From an uncultured Oscillospiraceae bacterium (lineage in GTDB: Bacteria > Bacillota > Clostridia > Oscillospirales > Oscillospiraceae): DNA of 35,079 bases. Position numbers and translations under genes: made by a program. The stretch is taken from positions 1 through 35,079 of the forward strand of contig CAJUPG010000011.1 in the NCBI GenBank assembly GCA_910588455.1. The letters are read 5' to 3'. Shown here piece after piece: positions 1 through 7,988 of the stretch (within the stretch, counting starts at the first letter, position 1; the number at the start of each line of letters is the position of its first letter). The notes under the pieces were generated by a model that saw nothing but the letters and a program-made list of their open reading frames with translations, did not search any database and was not told the DNA's origin.

Positions 1-79
1 ATTGCTATTTTGTTGATTTAGCCTACTCCTCGCTATTTTTCAAACAAGGCCTAATCCGCTCCAGGAGGCCACCACCACA

Positions 80-730
80 GTGAATGCCCAGGCTCTGACG
101 GAGGGCAAGACCTTTGAAGAAATTTTTGCCCAATACGAAGAGTTCGGCATCACCTACCGGGAGGGCAGCGTCTATTACAACGGCGAGCTGGTCAACTGCT
201 TTGCGGATGTGTCCAATACCGGAACATTTTCTTACGAGTCCAAGGCCAAGGGCGGCGCGGTGAATCTCCGCACGGTCTATGACAAGGCGGGCAAGCTCAC
301 CGGCGTGGAGACCTTCACGGGTTCGATCCAGCTGACAGAGGGCGGATTATCCTGGCCTCTCTCAGAGTACAGAGAAATTTCCGGCTTATTCCAGGGCCGC
401 ATTCATCCAATCACCGGACAAAAGGACGAGCACACCGGCTTAGACATAACCGCCCCGAAGGACACCCCGGTCCTGGCTGCCGCCGCCGGCGCAGTTACCG
501 CCTCCGGCTATGACAGCAAGTACGGCAACTATGTGCTTCTCTCCCACGGAGACGGCTTGGAGACCTACTACGCCCACCTGACGGAATCCTCCGTCAACCC
601 CGGGGACACCGTGACCCAGGGCCAGACCATCGGCACGGTGGGCAGCTCCGGCCAGTCCACCGGGCCCCACCTGCACTTTGAGGTCCGCCAGAATGCTGTG
701 TCCCAGGACCCTCTGAACTATTTCGGCTAA
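80..730 (+). CDS. M23 family metallopeptidase, probably N-terminally truncated
   Basis: Zinc-dependent peptidoglycan endopeptidase domain (LytM/M23), expected to cut cell-wall peptide cross-links outside the membrane. Residues 92-216 carry the family signature: the HxxxD metal pair at H118/D122, YYAH at 163-166 and the HLH motif at 197-199, followed by the usual C-terminal strand. Residues 1-85 resemble the tail seen in clostridial M56 (BlaR1-like) proteins that end in an M23 domain (EEFGITY, VYYNGELV); that resemblance is from memory and is an inference. There is no signal peptide or membrane segment, which is odd for an exported enzyme. The frame is open upstream only to a TGA at 14-16. The GTG at 80 has AGGAGG at 63-68, 11 nt away, so expression as a short protein is possible, but an older front end seems lost or lies beyond the window. 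Domain call sure; start and completeness unsure. Confidence 0.75.
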   Translation: MNAQALTEGKTFEEIFAQYEEFGITYREGSVYYNGELVNCFADVSNTGTFSYESKAKGGAVNLRTVYDKAGKLTGVETFTGSIQLTEGGLSWPLSEYREISGLFQGRIHPITGQKDEHTGLDITAPKDTPVLAAAAGAVTASGYDSKYGNYVLLSHGDGLETYYAHLTESSVNPGDTVTQGQTIGTVGSSGQSTGPHLHFEVRQNAVSQDPLNYFG

Positions 731-816
731 ACTACAGTAAGCCGCTATACTGAACGGAGAGGACAGAGCCATCATTCAAGATATCCAGGCGGGCATCCTG
801 GCCCCTGGTTGACGTT

Positions 817-851
817 GGCCCCCGGTGATAAAAGTTTTATCACCGGGGGCC
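817..851. terminator. Perfect 17-bp palindrome between convergent genes
   Basis: GGCCCCCGGTGATAAAA and its exact reverse complement are separated by one base (G834). It lies between the plus-strand M23 gene (stop 730) and the minus-strand TetR gene (stop 871). The position suits a shared terminator, but neither side has a clear T-run after the stem; the A/T-rich part is near the loop. A protein-binding operator is the alternative. Confidence 0.5.
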
Positions 852-870
852 CGCTGCTCAATTTTTCATT

Positions 871-1449
871 CTATTTTGCGGAAGGAAAGGGACTGTCCGC
901 ACGAAAGGCGTTCAACGCACGGACCACATTGCCCTGCATCACCTTACTGGTGCGCTCCACAATGACGGCGGGGTCCTCCTTCATGCCGCTGCCGATCCAT
1001 TTCAGCATCACCCCAACGAAGGCGTACTCATAAAAGCTGGCAATAAACTGCTGGTCCGCCTCGCTGACCTCCAGCTTCGCCGACTTCTCCGCCACTACCT
1101 CCAGAAGCAGCCTTTGGATCAGGGGATTCAGATACTGCTCGATGCGTTCCCGGCTGACGGAACGGTATACGTTCATAATAAAGGGCCTGTTGGCCTGCAC
1201 CGCATGGAAAATGTTAAGAAATCCCTCCTGCCAGGTGTCGTAGGTTTTCTTCCCCTCCAGCGCCCGGGCGGCGTCCTCCGCACAGGTCCATTCCGCCAGA
1301 TCGTAGATGTCCTTGAAGTGGTAATAAAAGGTCATACGGCTCACGCCGCAATCCTCTGCAATATCCCGGATTGTAATTTTTGTAAGCGGCTTCTGAAGCA
1401 GCAGATGTTTCAGCGACGCAGCCAGCGCCCGTTTTGTTTTCTGTGGCAT
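871..1449 (-). CDS. TetR/AcrR family transcriptional regulator
   Basis: 192-residue one-component repressor-type protein. Residues 1-60 form the TetR DNA-binding domain: a helix rich in K/R (PQKTKRALAASLKHLL), then TKITIRDIAEDCGVSRMTFY, the classic TetR helix-turn-helix with the YYHFKDIYDL extension. The rest is a helical ligand/dimer domain of the kind found with the DhaS-like regulators. The ATG at 1449 was chosen over the longer open frame because the TetR domain begins there and GGGGGAT precedes it; an extended -10 TGGTATAAT lies at 1481-1489. The ligand and target genes are unknown. The neighbouring kinases are co-oriented but separated by a terminator, so there is no evidence that it controls them. 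It may regulate itself. Confidence 0.88.
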   Translation of the reverse strand: MPQKTKRALAASLKHLLLQKPLTKITIRDIAEDCGVSRMTFYYHFKDIYDLAEWTCAEDAARALEGKKTYDTWQEGFLNIFHAVQANRPFIMNVYRSVSRERIEQYLNPLIQRLLLEVVAEKSAKLEVSEADQQFIASFYEYAFVGVMLKWIGSGMKEDPAVIVERTSKVMQGNVVRALNAFRADSPFPSAK

Positions 1450-1480
1450 AAGGCATCCCCCGTCTTTTTGAATTTTGAAT

Positions 1481-1489
1481 ATTATACCA
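1481..1489 (-). promoter_or_regulatory. Extended -10 promoter for the TetR gene
   Basis: On the minus strand the sequence reads TGGTATAAT, a perfect -10 hexamer with the TGn extension, about 32 nt before the chosen ATG. No good -35 hexamer is seen 17 nt upstream, which extended -10 promoters tolerate. Confidence 0.5.
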
Positions 1490-1517
1490 TACAGCCCACC
1501 CTTTTTTCCATTCCCAT

Positions 1518-1553
1518 ATAAAATCCCCGGATTCAGGGAAGCTGAATCCAGGG
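1518..1553 (-). terminator. Rho-independent terminator of the kinase operon
   Basis: Read on the minus strand, CCCTGGATTCAG pairs with CTGAATCCGGGG (12 bp, one G-U) around a CTTCC loop, followed by ATTTTATAT. It lies 46 nt past the stop of the first hybrid kinase and so ends that operon before the TetR gene. Confidence 0.75.
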
Positions 1554-1598
1554 TGACGGCTATGATGGACTTTCTCCGGCCAGAGCCGGACAGCCCCC

Positions 1599-4166
1599 TC
1601 ACTTCAGATATTTTTTTAATTTGAAGGCCACCGTCTGCACGTCAATCGGCTTGGCCAAATGGTCGTTCATACCGCATTCCAGGCATTTCTGAATATCCTC
1701 CGCAAACGCATCGGCTGTCATGGCGATAATGGGAATATCCGCGTCCTCACGTTCCAGACCGCGGATGGCCCCGGTCGCTTCATAACCGTCCATCACAGGC
1801 ATACGTACGTCCATAAGAATCGCGTCATAATACCCGGCCGGGGACTGCCCGAACTTCGAAACGCACATCTGCCCGTTCTCAACCCAATCCAGCTCCAGTT
1901 CCAGAACGGAGAGCATCTCCCTTGCCACTTCCCAGTTGAGTTCATTGTCCTCCGCCAGCAAAACCCGCTTCCCCCGAAGCACCAGATCCACCGCCTTTTC
2001 GGGGGCGGAGGCCTCTTCCGCGCCGGCGCCGGCAAGCGCACTGAACGCATCGAACAGCGTGGACTGAAACAGCGGCTTGGAAACAAAGCCGGAAACCCCC
2101 GCCGCTCTGGCCTCCTCCTCAATTCCGCTCCAATCGCAGGCCATGAGCAGCACCGCTGGACTGTCCTCCCCGCCGGACTGCCGGATGGCGCGGGCGGCCT
2201 CAATCCCCTTCCCGTCCGCTTCCCATCCCAGGAGGACCAGCTGGAACCGGTCCTCCGCGATTTCCTCCATGGCCTGCCCGGCGCTCCGGCACCACGCAGA
2301 GCGGACGCCGATGGCCTCCAGGGCACGAACCGCATTGGTGCACAGCCGCTCGTCGCTGTCCACCACCAGCACCTTCCAGTCCGGAAGGGCTGTATTCCGT
2401 TTTCGTTCCGCCCCTTTTTCCAGGTCAAGCACAACATGGAACTCGCTGCCCCGGCCCTGTTCGCTGCGGACGGATATGGAGCCCCCCATCGCGTCTACAA
2501 TGTGCTTGGTAATGGTCATGCCAAGCCCAGAGCCCTCTGTTTTCTGTACCCGGGTATTGTCCTCCCGGCTGAATGATTCAAAAATTACCTTCTGGTATTC
2601 TTTCGACATCCCAATTCCCGTATCCCTCACCAGGAAATGGGTGCGCACCCAGGAGGGGGTCTCCGGGAGCGCCTCCTGGTACACCGCCACTTGAATGGAG
2701 CCGTTTTCCGGCGTGAACTTGACGGCGTTTCCCAGCAGGTTAATCAGCACCTGATTCAGCCGTACGCTGTCGCAATACACATCTTCTGAAAGAATTTCGT
2801 AGGCAGCCGCGTTGAATTGTTGATTTTTGGCCTTGACCTGCGGCTGCACAATATTGACAATGCAGTCCATCGCCTCTCTCAGCGACATTGACTCAACATT
2901 CAGCGCCATTTTTCCGCTTTCAATCTTGGATATGTCTAATACATCGTTAATCAGTCCCAGCAGATGCTTGCTGGACAGCTCAATTTTACGCAGATAATCC
3001 TGGACCTGCTCCGGACGGTCCGCATGGTTCATCGCCAGGGAGGTCATTCCAAGGATGGCGTTCATGGGGGTGCGTATGTCGTGGCTCATGCTGGAAAGAA
3101 AGTCCTGCTTGGCCATATTGGCCTGCTCCGCCTCCCTCCGCGCCCGTTCCGCGTCTTGCCGGGCGGCATCCATTTCCGCGTTCACCCGCTTCAATTCCGA
3201 TACCTGGCTGCGGAACAGCTTCAAATACTGGAGGAATATGTAAAGGAGCATTGCGACTACCGCAAAGGAAGCGGCGTAAACTACAGTGAGCCAATGCTCG
3301 CTCATCCCCGCGATTGCATGATCCAGGGCGTCAAAGGGCAGAACCGTCACCAAATACCAATCACAGTAGGGGAGACTGGTGCAGTACAGATGGCGGCGGG
3401 ATTCGCCGCTTGTCAGAATCACGGAGTAATCTTCATTTGTGCGCATCGCCTCCATCAGCTGCTCAATGTAAAAAGCGCCCTCCTGGTCCTGTCCTTCAAA
3501 AATGCTGGTCAGCCTGTCAAAATAATTCTCATGGGCGTCATACTCGGTTCCGACAACGTAGCTGCCGTCCTTTCGTATGACAAACGAGTAGCTCAAGGAC
3601 TGATCCGAATCGAGAAAGAGGACCTCACCCATATATTGGGTGGACAGTCCCACAACGATCGCAAGGCTGTCCCCGCCGCCGGACATGGGATACTCGCAGG
3701 GGACGCCGAACAAAATCACTCCGTTTCCGCTGCTGTTAACCGCGGACGCCGTTTTCCGCTCTCCGTTCCGCAGGCTCTCCAAAAACGGCTCTGGGTGCTT
3801 CAGCTCCACGGGATCGCCATAAATCATTTCAATTTCCCCATCGGGCGAATACAGGGCGGCGCATAAAAAGTGCCTTGCTCTTGCGCCGTATTCAATCTCT
3901 TCCCGGGAGCCGTAACCCGAGTCCGCGTCTCCCGCCGCAATATGCGCAATGGATTCCGCCATTGTCAGGCGAAGCTCAATGATCGTTTCAAAATGCAGCG
4001 ATACCTGCTCATTCATTCCGGCCATATAAGCGGTTCCGATCTCCTCAATCGTGCTTTCGCTCATATTGTGAATGGATATCCCAAGAAAGGAAAACACGAA
4101 AATCGTGAAACAAATAATCACCGCTATGCTGATTTTAAACGCACGCGGCAAAGCTCTGTTTTTCAT
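1599..4166 (-). CDS. Membrane hybrid histidine kinase with two receiver domains
   Basis: 855-residue sensor kinase. TM1 is about 12-31, an extracytoplasmic sensor of the Cache type (inferred from position and length) about 32-292, TM2 about 295-313. A coiled linker leads to HisKA with the phospho-acceptor H362 in SHDIRTP, then the ATPase domain with N480, DTGIG at 515-519 and GSGLG at 545-549. Two receivers follow. The second (about 734-853) is canonical, with D786 in ILMDVRMPVMDG and K839. The first (about 597-710) keeps the acidic pair (D603, D605) and K698 but has G647 where the phospho-accepting Asp should be (VLLGWE), so it probably cannot be phosphorylated. There is no DNA-binding output. 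It is downstream of, and 68 bp from, a second hybrid kinase and likely co-transcribed with it. The signal sensed is unknown. Confidence 0.93.
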   Translation of the reverse strand: MKNRALPRAFKISIAVIICFTIFVFSFLGISIHNMSESTIEEIGTAYMAGMNEQVSLHFETIIELRLTMAESIAHIAAGDADSGYGSREEIEYGARARHFLCAALYSPDGEIEMIYGDPVELKHPEPFLESLRNGERKTASAVNSSGNGVILFGVPCEYPMSGGGDSLAIVVGLSTQYMGEVLFLDSDQSLSYSFVIRKDGSYVVGTEYDAHENYFDRLTSIFEGQDQEGAFYIEQLMEAMRTNEDYSVILTSGESRRHLYCTSLPYCDWYLVTVLPFDALDHAIAGMSEHWLTVVYAASFAVVAMLLYIFLQYLKLFRSQVSELKRVNAEMDAARQDAERARREAEQANMAKQDFLSSMSHDIRTPMNAILGMTSLAMNHADRPEQVQDYLRKIELSSKHLLGLINDVLDISKIESGKMALNVESMSLREAMDCIVNIVQPQVKAKNQQFNAAAYEILSEDVYCDSVRLNQVLINLLGNAVKFTPENGSIQVAVYQEALPETPSWVRTHFLVRDTGIGMSKEYQKVIFESFSREDNTRVQKTEGSGLGMTITKHIVDAMGGSISVRSEQGRGSEFHVVLDLEKGAERKRNTALPDWKVLVVDSDERLCTNAVRALEAIGVRSAWCRSAGQAMEEIAEDRFQLVLLGWEADGKGIEAARAIRQSGGEDSPAVLLMACDWSGIEEEARAAGVSGFVSKPLFQSTLFDAFSALAGAGAEEASAPEKAVDLVLRGKRVLLAEDNELNWEVAREMLSVLELELDWVENGQMCVSKFGQSPAGYYDAILMDVRMPVMDGYEATGAIRGLEREDADIPIIAMTADAFAEDIQKCLECGMNDHLAKPIDVQTVAFKLKKYLK

Positions 4167-4234
4167 ACGTTTCCATCTCCACCGTGTTTACATTGTTAAG
4201 TGATCTGGCCGTCCGGCGCCATTTACCGGCCCGG

Positions 4235-6817
4235 TCAGCCTCTCAGGCGGCTCATCACCTGGAACATTTTGTGGATGTCCACCGGCTTTGCCAGGTGTTC
4301 ATTCATCCCGGCATCCTTTGCCAGCGCAACATCCTCATCGAACGCGTTGGCCGACAGGGCTATGATGGGCACAGCCTCCGCATCCCTCCGGTTCAGCCCG
4401 CGAATCACCCGCGCTGCCTCATAGCCGCTCATAACCGGCATCATCAGATCCATGAGCACACAGTCAAACGCCCCCGGCGCGGCGGCCGTGAACGCGTCCA
4501 CAGCCGCTTTCCCGTTGCAGGCCGTTACAACCTCCACACCTGCGTCCCGGAGAACGTACTCCACGATTTCACAGTTGATCTCGTTGTCCTCCACCAGAAG
4601 CACCCGCATCCCGGCAATATTGTCCGGCATCCTCCAAACTTCCTCCGCGGCTTCTCCCAGCTCCGTCTCATCCACGCGAACAGGAAGCGTGATCTGCACC
4701 ACGCTCCCCTTGCCGATCCGGCTGTCAATCTCAACCGTTCCCTTCATCTGGTCCACCAGCTTCTTGACGATGGACATACCCAGCCCCACGCCGTTGTAAT
4801 TTGTTCTGGCTCCCTGGTGCTCCTGTGTGAACGGTTCAAAAATGTGCTCCTTGAATTCCTCTCCAATGCCGATTCCGGTGTCCTCCACCACAAACCGGCA
4901 GTACGCCGTTCCGGCTTCGCAGGCGGTCTCCTCCGCCCGGACAAAGACGGCGCCATGGGGCCGGTTGTACCGGAGGGCATTGTCAATGACGTTTGTCAAA
5001 ATCTGCTTTAAATGCAGCGGATTTCCAATCACTCTGCTGTGCCGCAGTCCGGCGTCCTCCAGCTTCAGCCGAATGCCCCGCTCCTCCGCCAGAGGGGATA
5101 AAATCGTGATGCAGTCCTCCAATGTATCATGCAGGTCAAAGGGCTCCTCCACCATCATAGGCCTTCCGCTCTCCAGCTTGCTGACCAGAAGAACGTCGTT
5201 CACCAGGGACAGCAGATGCTCCGTGGATACGCGGATTTTCTTCCGGTACTCCCGGCGCAGCTCCGGGTTGTCCCGGCTGTTTTCCAGAATGGACAGCATA
5301 CCCAAAATCCCGTTGATGGGTGTGCGGAGATCGTGGGACATATGGGAGAGAAATTCACTTTTGGCCGAGTTTGCCTGCTGCACCCGCTCCAGAAGCTCCA
5401 TAATAGACTGCTCCTGCTTCTTGCGGGTCACCATAGTCTCGGTGATGTCCTGATGGTATCCGTTCAGGCTGACGCCGGCTTTTTTGAAGGTCCTGTCCGG
5501 CACGCCCCCGCAGCGGACATAGATCTTCCCCAGCTTCGGATGGTTCCAGGGGTAGACCACCTCCGAGCGCCCGCCCTTCAGCATCTCCTGGACGGATTCC
5601 TCCACCATCGCCACATAATCCGGCTCAATGCCCGCAAACCACCGCCGGTAGCACTCCTCCGGCCCGATCGCATCCGGCACCCCCAGAAGAATCCGCATCG
5701 TCCGGTCCGCGTACATTCTCGGCGGACAGCCCTCCTCCAGCTCAATCGTCCAGATTCCGGTCCGGGCGCCCTCCAGAATGTCCTCCAGGCTCTGCCGGGC
5801 CTCCAGCTTATATTTCTCCTCCTGCTCCACAAGGGCGTTGACGTCCCGCTGGGCGAAAATCGCGCAGTTCTCCGCCGCGGTCTTTTCCGTGGCGGAAAAA
5901 TGGAGCTCCAGGTTTTTCAGCCCGGAGGCGCTGTCCTTTACCTGGAACCGGACCGAAAATTTCTTCTTGGCCCTGAGCCGGTCCAGCACATAGCTCTTCT
6001 CCGTCACCGCGCGCAGCCGCTCCTGGTCCCGGGGCACCACATATCCGGAAATATACCGCTCCATCGCCGCCCCGTAGCCGTCCTGAAAATAGGCCGCCCA
6101 ATCCACGCCCATCTGTTCGCTGCTGCGGTAGACCTCGCACTCGCCTGTGTCGAAGTTCACCTCATAGATGCCCAGATAGTCTACGCTGAGGGCATGGAGC
6201 ACGTTATAGCTCCGTTTTTGAAGCTCCCGGACCAGATTGCGCCGCTTCAGGGAGGATACAATAAAGTACGCCGCCGTCTGGAGCATATTGGACGCGTATT
6301 CCAGCAGCTTCACCGGAGGATTGTCCACGCCATAAAAGCCGATAATCTTTTTCCCGTTATACAGGGGAACCACCACAAGGGAATGAATGCCCTGCCGCTT
6401 CAGATTCTCATACTGAAGCGGGTCTGTCTCCCGGATCTCCTCCAGGTTTTCAATCACAATATGCTTGCCGACGCTAAATTTCAGATACCAGCTTGCGCAG
6501 ACCTCCGAAGGGACATTTTGCAGGCTGTCCTTTTCCGGCTTCACCCCGTCGGCCGCCCATTCATAGGTATTGTCATCCCCGCCGGACTCGTTCTGCTCAA
6601 ATATATATGTCCGTTCCCCGTGCAGCGCCTTTCCCAGATGCTCCAGCAAAACCTCCAGCGACTGGTCCGGCGTCTCCTCCAGCAGAGCCGCGCGCAGACC
6701 TTCGTTAATCACGGCCTCCAGGTTCTGAACGCTCTGTATGCCGCCGTGCTGCTCATAGACTCCGGCGGCCGGAGCGCCTTCTCCAGTTCGTTCCAAAAGT
6801 CCCCCTGAATAATCCAT
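4235..6817 (-). CDS. Cytosolic hybrid histidine kinase (GAF-PAS-PAS-HisKA-HATPase-REC)
   Basis: 860 residues, no membrane segment. About 40-190 looks like a GAF domain (VVVPLYNGKKIIGFYGVDNP is the typical GAF core), 205-330 and 340-455 look PAS-like, with an ITE sequence at the end of the second. HisKA holds H495 in MSHDLRTP; the ATPase domain shows N613, DTGIGIG and GVGLGMS; the receiver has D790 in VLMDLMMPVMSG. The start is taken at the second in-frame ATG (6817): GGAGG lies 8 nt before it and is itself inside the codons that follow an earlier in-frame ATG at 6832, so the earlier ATG is unlikely to be used. First gene of the two-kinase operon, with a good promoter at 6907-6936. No output domain; partner unknown. 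Confidence 0.92.
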   Translation of the reverse strand: MDYSGGLLERTGEGAPAAGVYEQHGGIQSVQNLEAVINEGLRAALLEETPDQSLEVLLEHLGKALHGERTYIFEQNESGGDDNTYEWAADGVKPEKDSLQNVPSEVCASWYLKFSVGKHIVIENLEEIRETDPLQYENLKRQGIHSLVVVPLYNGKKIIGFYGVDNPPVKLLEYASNMLQTAAYFIVSSLKRRNLVRELQKRSYNVLHALSVDYLGIYEVNFDTGECEVYRSSEQMGVDWAAYFQDGYGAAMERYISGYVVPRDQERLRAVTEKSYVLDRLRAKKKFSVRFQVKDSASGLKNLELHFSATEKTAAENCAIFAQRDVNALVEQEEKYKLEARQSLEDILEGARTGIWTIELEEGCPPRMYADRTMRILLGVPDAIGPEECYRRWFAGIEPDYVAMVEESVQEMLKGGRSEVVYPWNHPKLGKIYVRCGGVPDRTFKKAGVSLNGYHQDITETMVTRKKQEQSIMELLERVQQANSAKSEFLSHMSHDLRTPINGILGMLSILENSRDNPELRREYRKKIRVSTEHLLSLVNDVLLVSKLESGRPMMVEEPFDLHDTLEDCITILSPLAEERGIRLKLEDAGLRHSRVIGNPLHLKQILTNVIDNALRYNRPHGAVFVRAEETACEAGTAYCRFVVEDTGIGIGEEFKEHIFEPFTQEHQGARTNYNGVGLGMSIVKKLVDQMKGTVEIDSRIGKGSVVQITLPVRVDETELGEAAEEVWRMPDNIAGMRVLLVEDNEINCEIVEYVLRDAGVEVVTACNGKAAVDAFTAAAPGAFDCVLMDLMMPVMSGYEAARVIRGLNRRDAEAVPIIALSANAFDEDVALAKDAGMNEHLAKPVDIHKMFQVMSRLRG

Positions 6818-6906
6818 ATGCCTGTCCTCCATATTGACCGTTCCCCGGTCTGTCGTTCCGCCGGGCTTGCGCAGACCCGCCGCAAAAAATCAGAAAAATC
6901 CTAGTC

Positions 6907-6936
6907 ATGATACCATGTGCCCTGCAAGCCTGTCAA
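6907..6936 (-). promoter_or_regulatory. Promoter of the two-kinase operon
   Basis: Minus strand: TTGACA (6936-6931), 18-nt spacer, TATCAT (6912-6907) preceded by TGG (extended -10). It leaves a leader of roughly 80 nt before the ATG at 6817. It overlaps the edge of the MATE remnant. Confidence 0.65.
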
Positions 6937-6944
6937 TAATATGC

Positions 6945-7259
6945 AGCGGAAAACTGGGTCAGTTTTTTCTGCGGTACTGCGGTGCGCGGGCGATACCAAA
7001 ACGCCCCTGCGGTTGAACGCAGGGGCAAACACCCTCAATATTATCTTGAATTATTTCCTGATTTTCCCTGCTCTTCCTGGTGGTGCTGAGCGGGATGTGG
7101 GGGGTACGGGTCGTTTTAACCCCCATTCTGCTGCTCCGCGCCCATATGGGTCTGGCTGGCGTGTGGGCGGCTATGGTGCTTGACCTGATCTTCCGCGGCA
7201 TTTTGTGTCACGTTCTGACCAAGCGGCTTTTCGCCCGGTTAGAAAAGTGGGCCGGATAA
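6945..7259 (+). pseudogene. Remnant of a MATE-family multidrug efflux gene
   Basis: Two pieces of a MATE (NorM/DinF-type) transporter are recognisable in different frames. From about 6970 to 7068 one frame reads CAGDTKTPLRLN then LNIILNYFLIF, matching the fifth and sixth helix region of the N-terminal half. From about 7066 to 7259 another frame reads SGMWGVRVVL, GLAGVWAAMVLDLIFRG and ends LEKWAG with a TAA, matching the extreme C-terminal part of the C-terminal half. The stretch between them (around 200 residues in intact MATE proteins) is missing and the frame changes at the join, so this cannot make a working pump. The 5' part is also gone. Its end overlaps the thioesterase stop on the other strand by about 20 bp. 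Confidence 0.75.
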
Positions 7260-7988
7260 GGGGCAGCTCCCAAATCCCAGCTCCGCCTCAAACCGGTCCT
7301 TTCCCTGCCCGTCGCGCCCCAGCACAAAGGGCCGGTCCGGCTCTCCTCCGGTAAAGATCTCCAAAACCTCCCCCATCCGGCACTCGGACAGAAAACCCAG
7401 CCGCAGCTCCGACAAAAACTGCCCCTCCCGGGGCATCCCCACCATATCGCAGGCAAAATCCGCATAGCGGGTGTTGTTCACGTGGTTGTTGATGTCCGTA
7501 TCGCTGTACCGCATAGGGCGGCGCTCCGCCAGGGTGAGGCTCTCTGGGCGCTTTAATTTGGACAGCTTCAGGGTTTTGCAGTGGGTCCCCTCCGTTCCCT
7601 GGATCTCCGGAATGTCGCCCAGCCGCAGCAGCCGGCGGGAGTCCTGGTCCGCCAGCACCCAGGCGGACACCCCCTCCCCCACCGGCGCGCCCCCAACCAG
7701 CAGGTCGAAGTCCCGGTAGAGCATAGCGGCCCGGCCGCCCCGGTGCCAGGTACGGATGGTCAGCTCCTCCCCCCACCGGAGGGGGCGCTGAAGCCAGAAG
7801 AAAATCCGAGTGAGCATCCAGAAGGCATGGTACTGCTCCAAAATGATTTTTCGGCCGAAGGCGCTTGTCTCCGCGGCTCGGGTAGCCGCCTCCTGCATAT
7901 GCCCCAGCAGAGCGGAGGCCCGGCAGCAGCCTGCACCATCCACGTCCCGGCTGTCGATAGTCTGCCGGCACTCATACTCCAGACTCAT
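7239..7988 (-). CDS. Acyl-ACP thioesterase
   Basis: 249-residue enzyme of the plant FatA/FatB-like acyl-ACP thioesterase family, which releases fatty acids from acyl carrier protein and ends chain elongation in the cytosol. It shows two hot-dog halves: the first with LLGHMQEAATRAA at 28-40 and the family-typical WMLTRI at 57-62, the second with DTDINNHVNNTRY at 163-175, which contains the catalytic N-x-H. The start at 7988 is set by this family's N-terminus and by the 4-bp ATGA overlap with the upstream zinc-ribbon gene, so the two are probably translationally coupled. Substrate chain length cannot be read from sequence by eye. In gut Clostridia such enzymes are thought to set membrane or released fatty acid length; that role here is inference. 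Confidence 0.9.
   Translation of the reverse strand: MSLEYECRQTIDSRDVDGAGCCRASALLGHMQEAATRAAETSAFGRKIILEQYHAFWMLTRIFFWLQRPLRWGEELTIRTWHRGGRAAMLYRDFDLLVGGAPVGEGVSAWVLADQDSRRLLRLGDIPEIQGTEGTHCKTLKLSKLKRPESLTLAERRPMRYSDTDINNHVNNTRYADFACDMVGMPREGQFLSELRLGFLSECRMGEVLEIFTGGEPDRPFVLGRDGQGKDRFEAELGFGSCPLSGPLF

Noticed and set aside
739..810. A minus-one frame reading GEDRAIIQDIQAGILAPG then stop after the M23 gene, looking like a short coding tail
   Set aside because: Only about 24 codons, preceded by TAA, no start codon or RBS; too short to tell from chance.
5129..6808. A 559-codon open frame antisense to the cytosolic hybrid kinase
   Set aside because: It mirrors the GC-rich codons of a clear kinase gene, has no RBS, and its product is rich in H, L, P and R without any motif.
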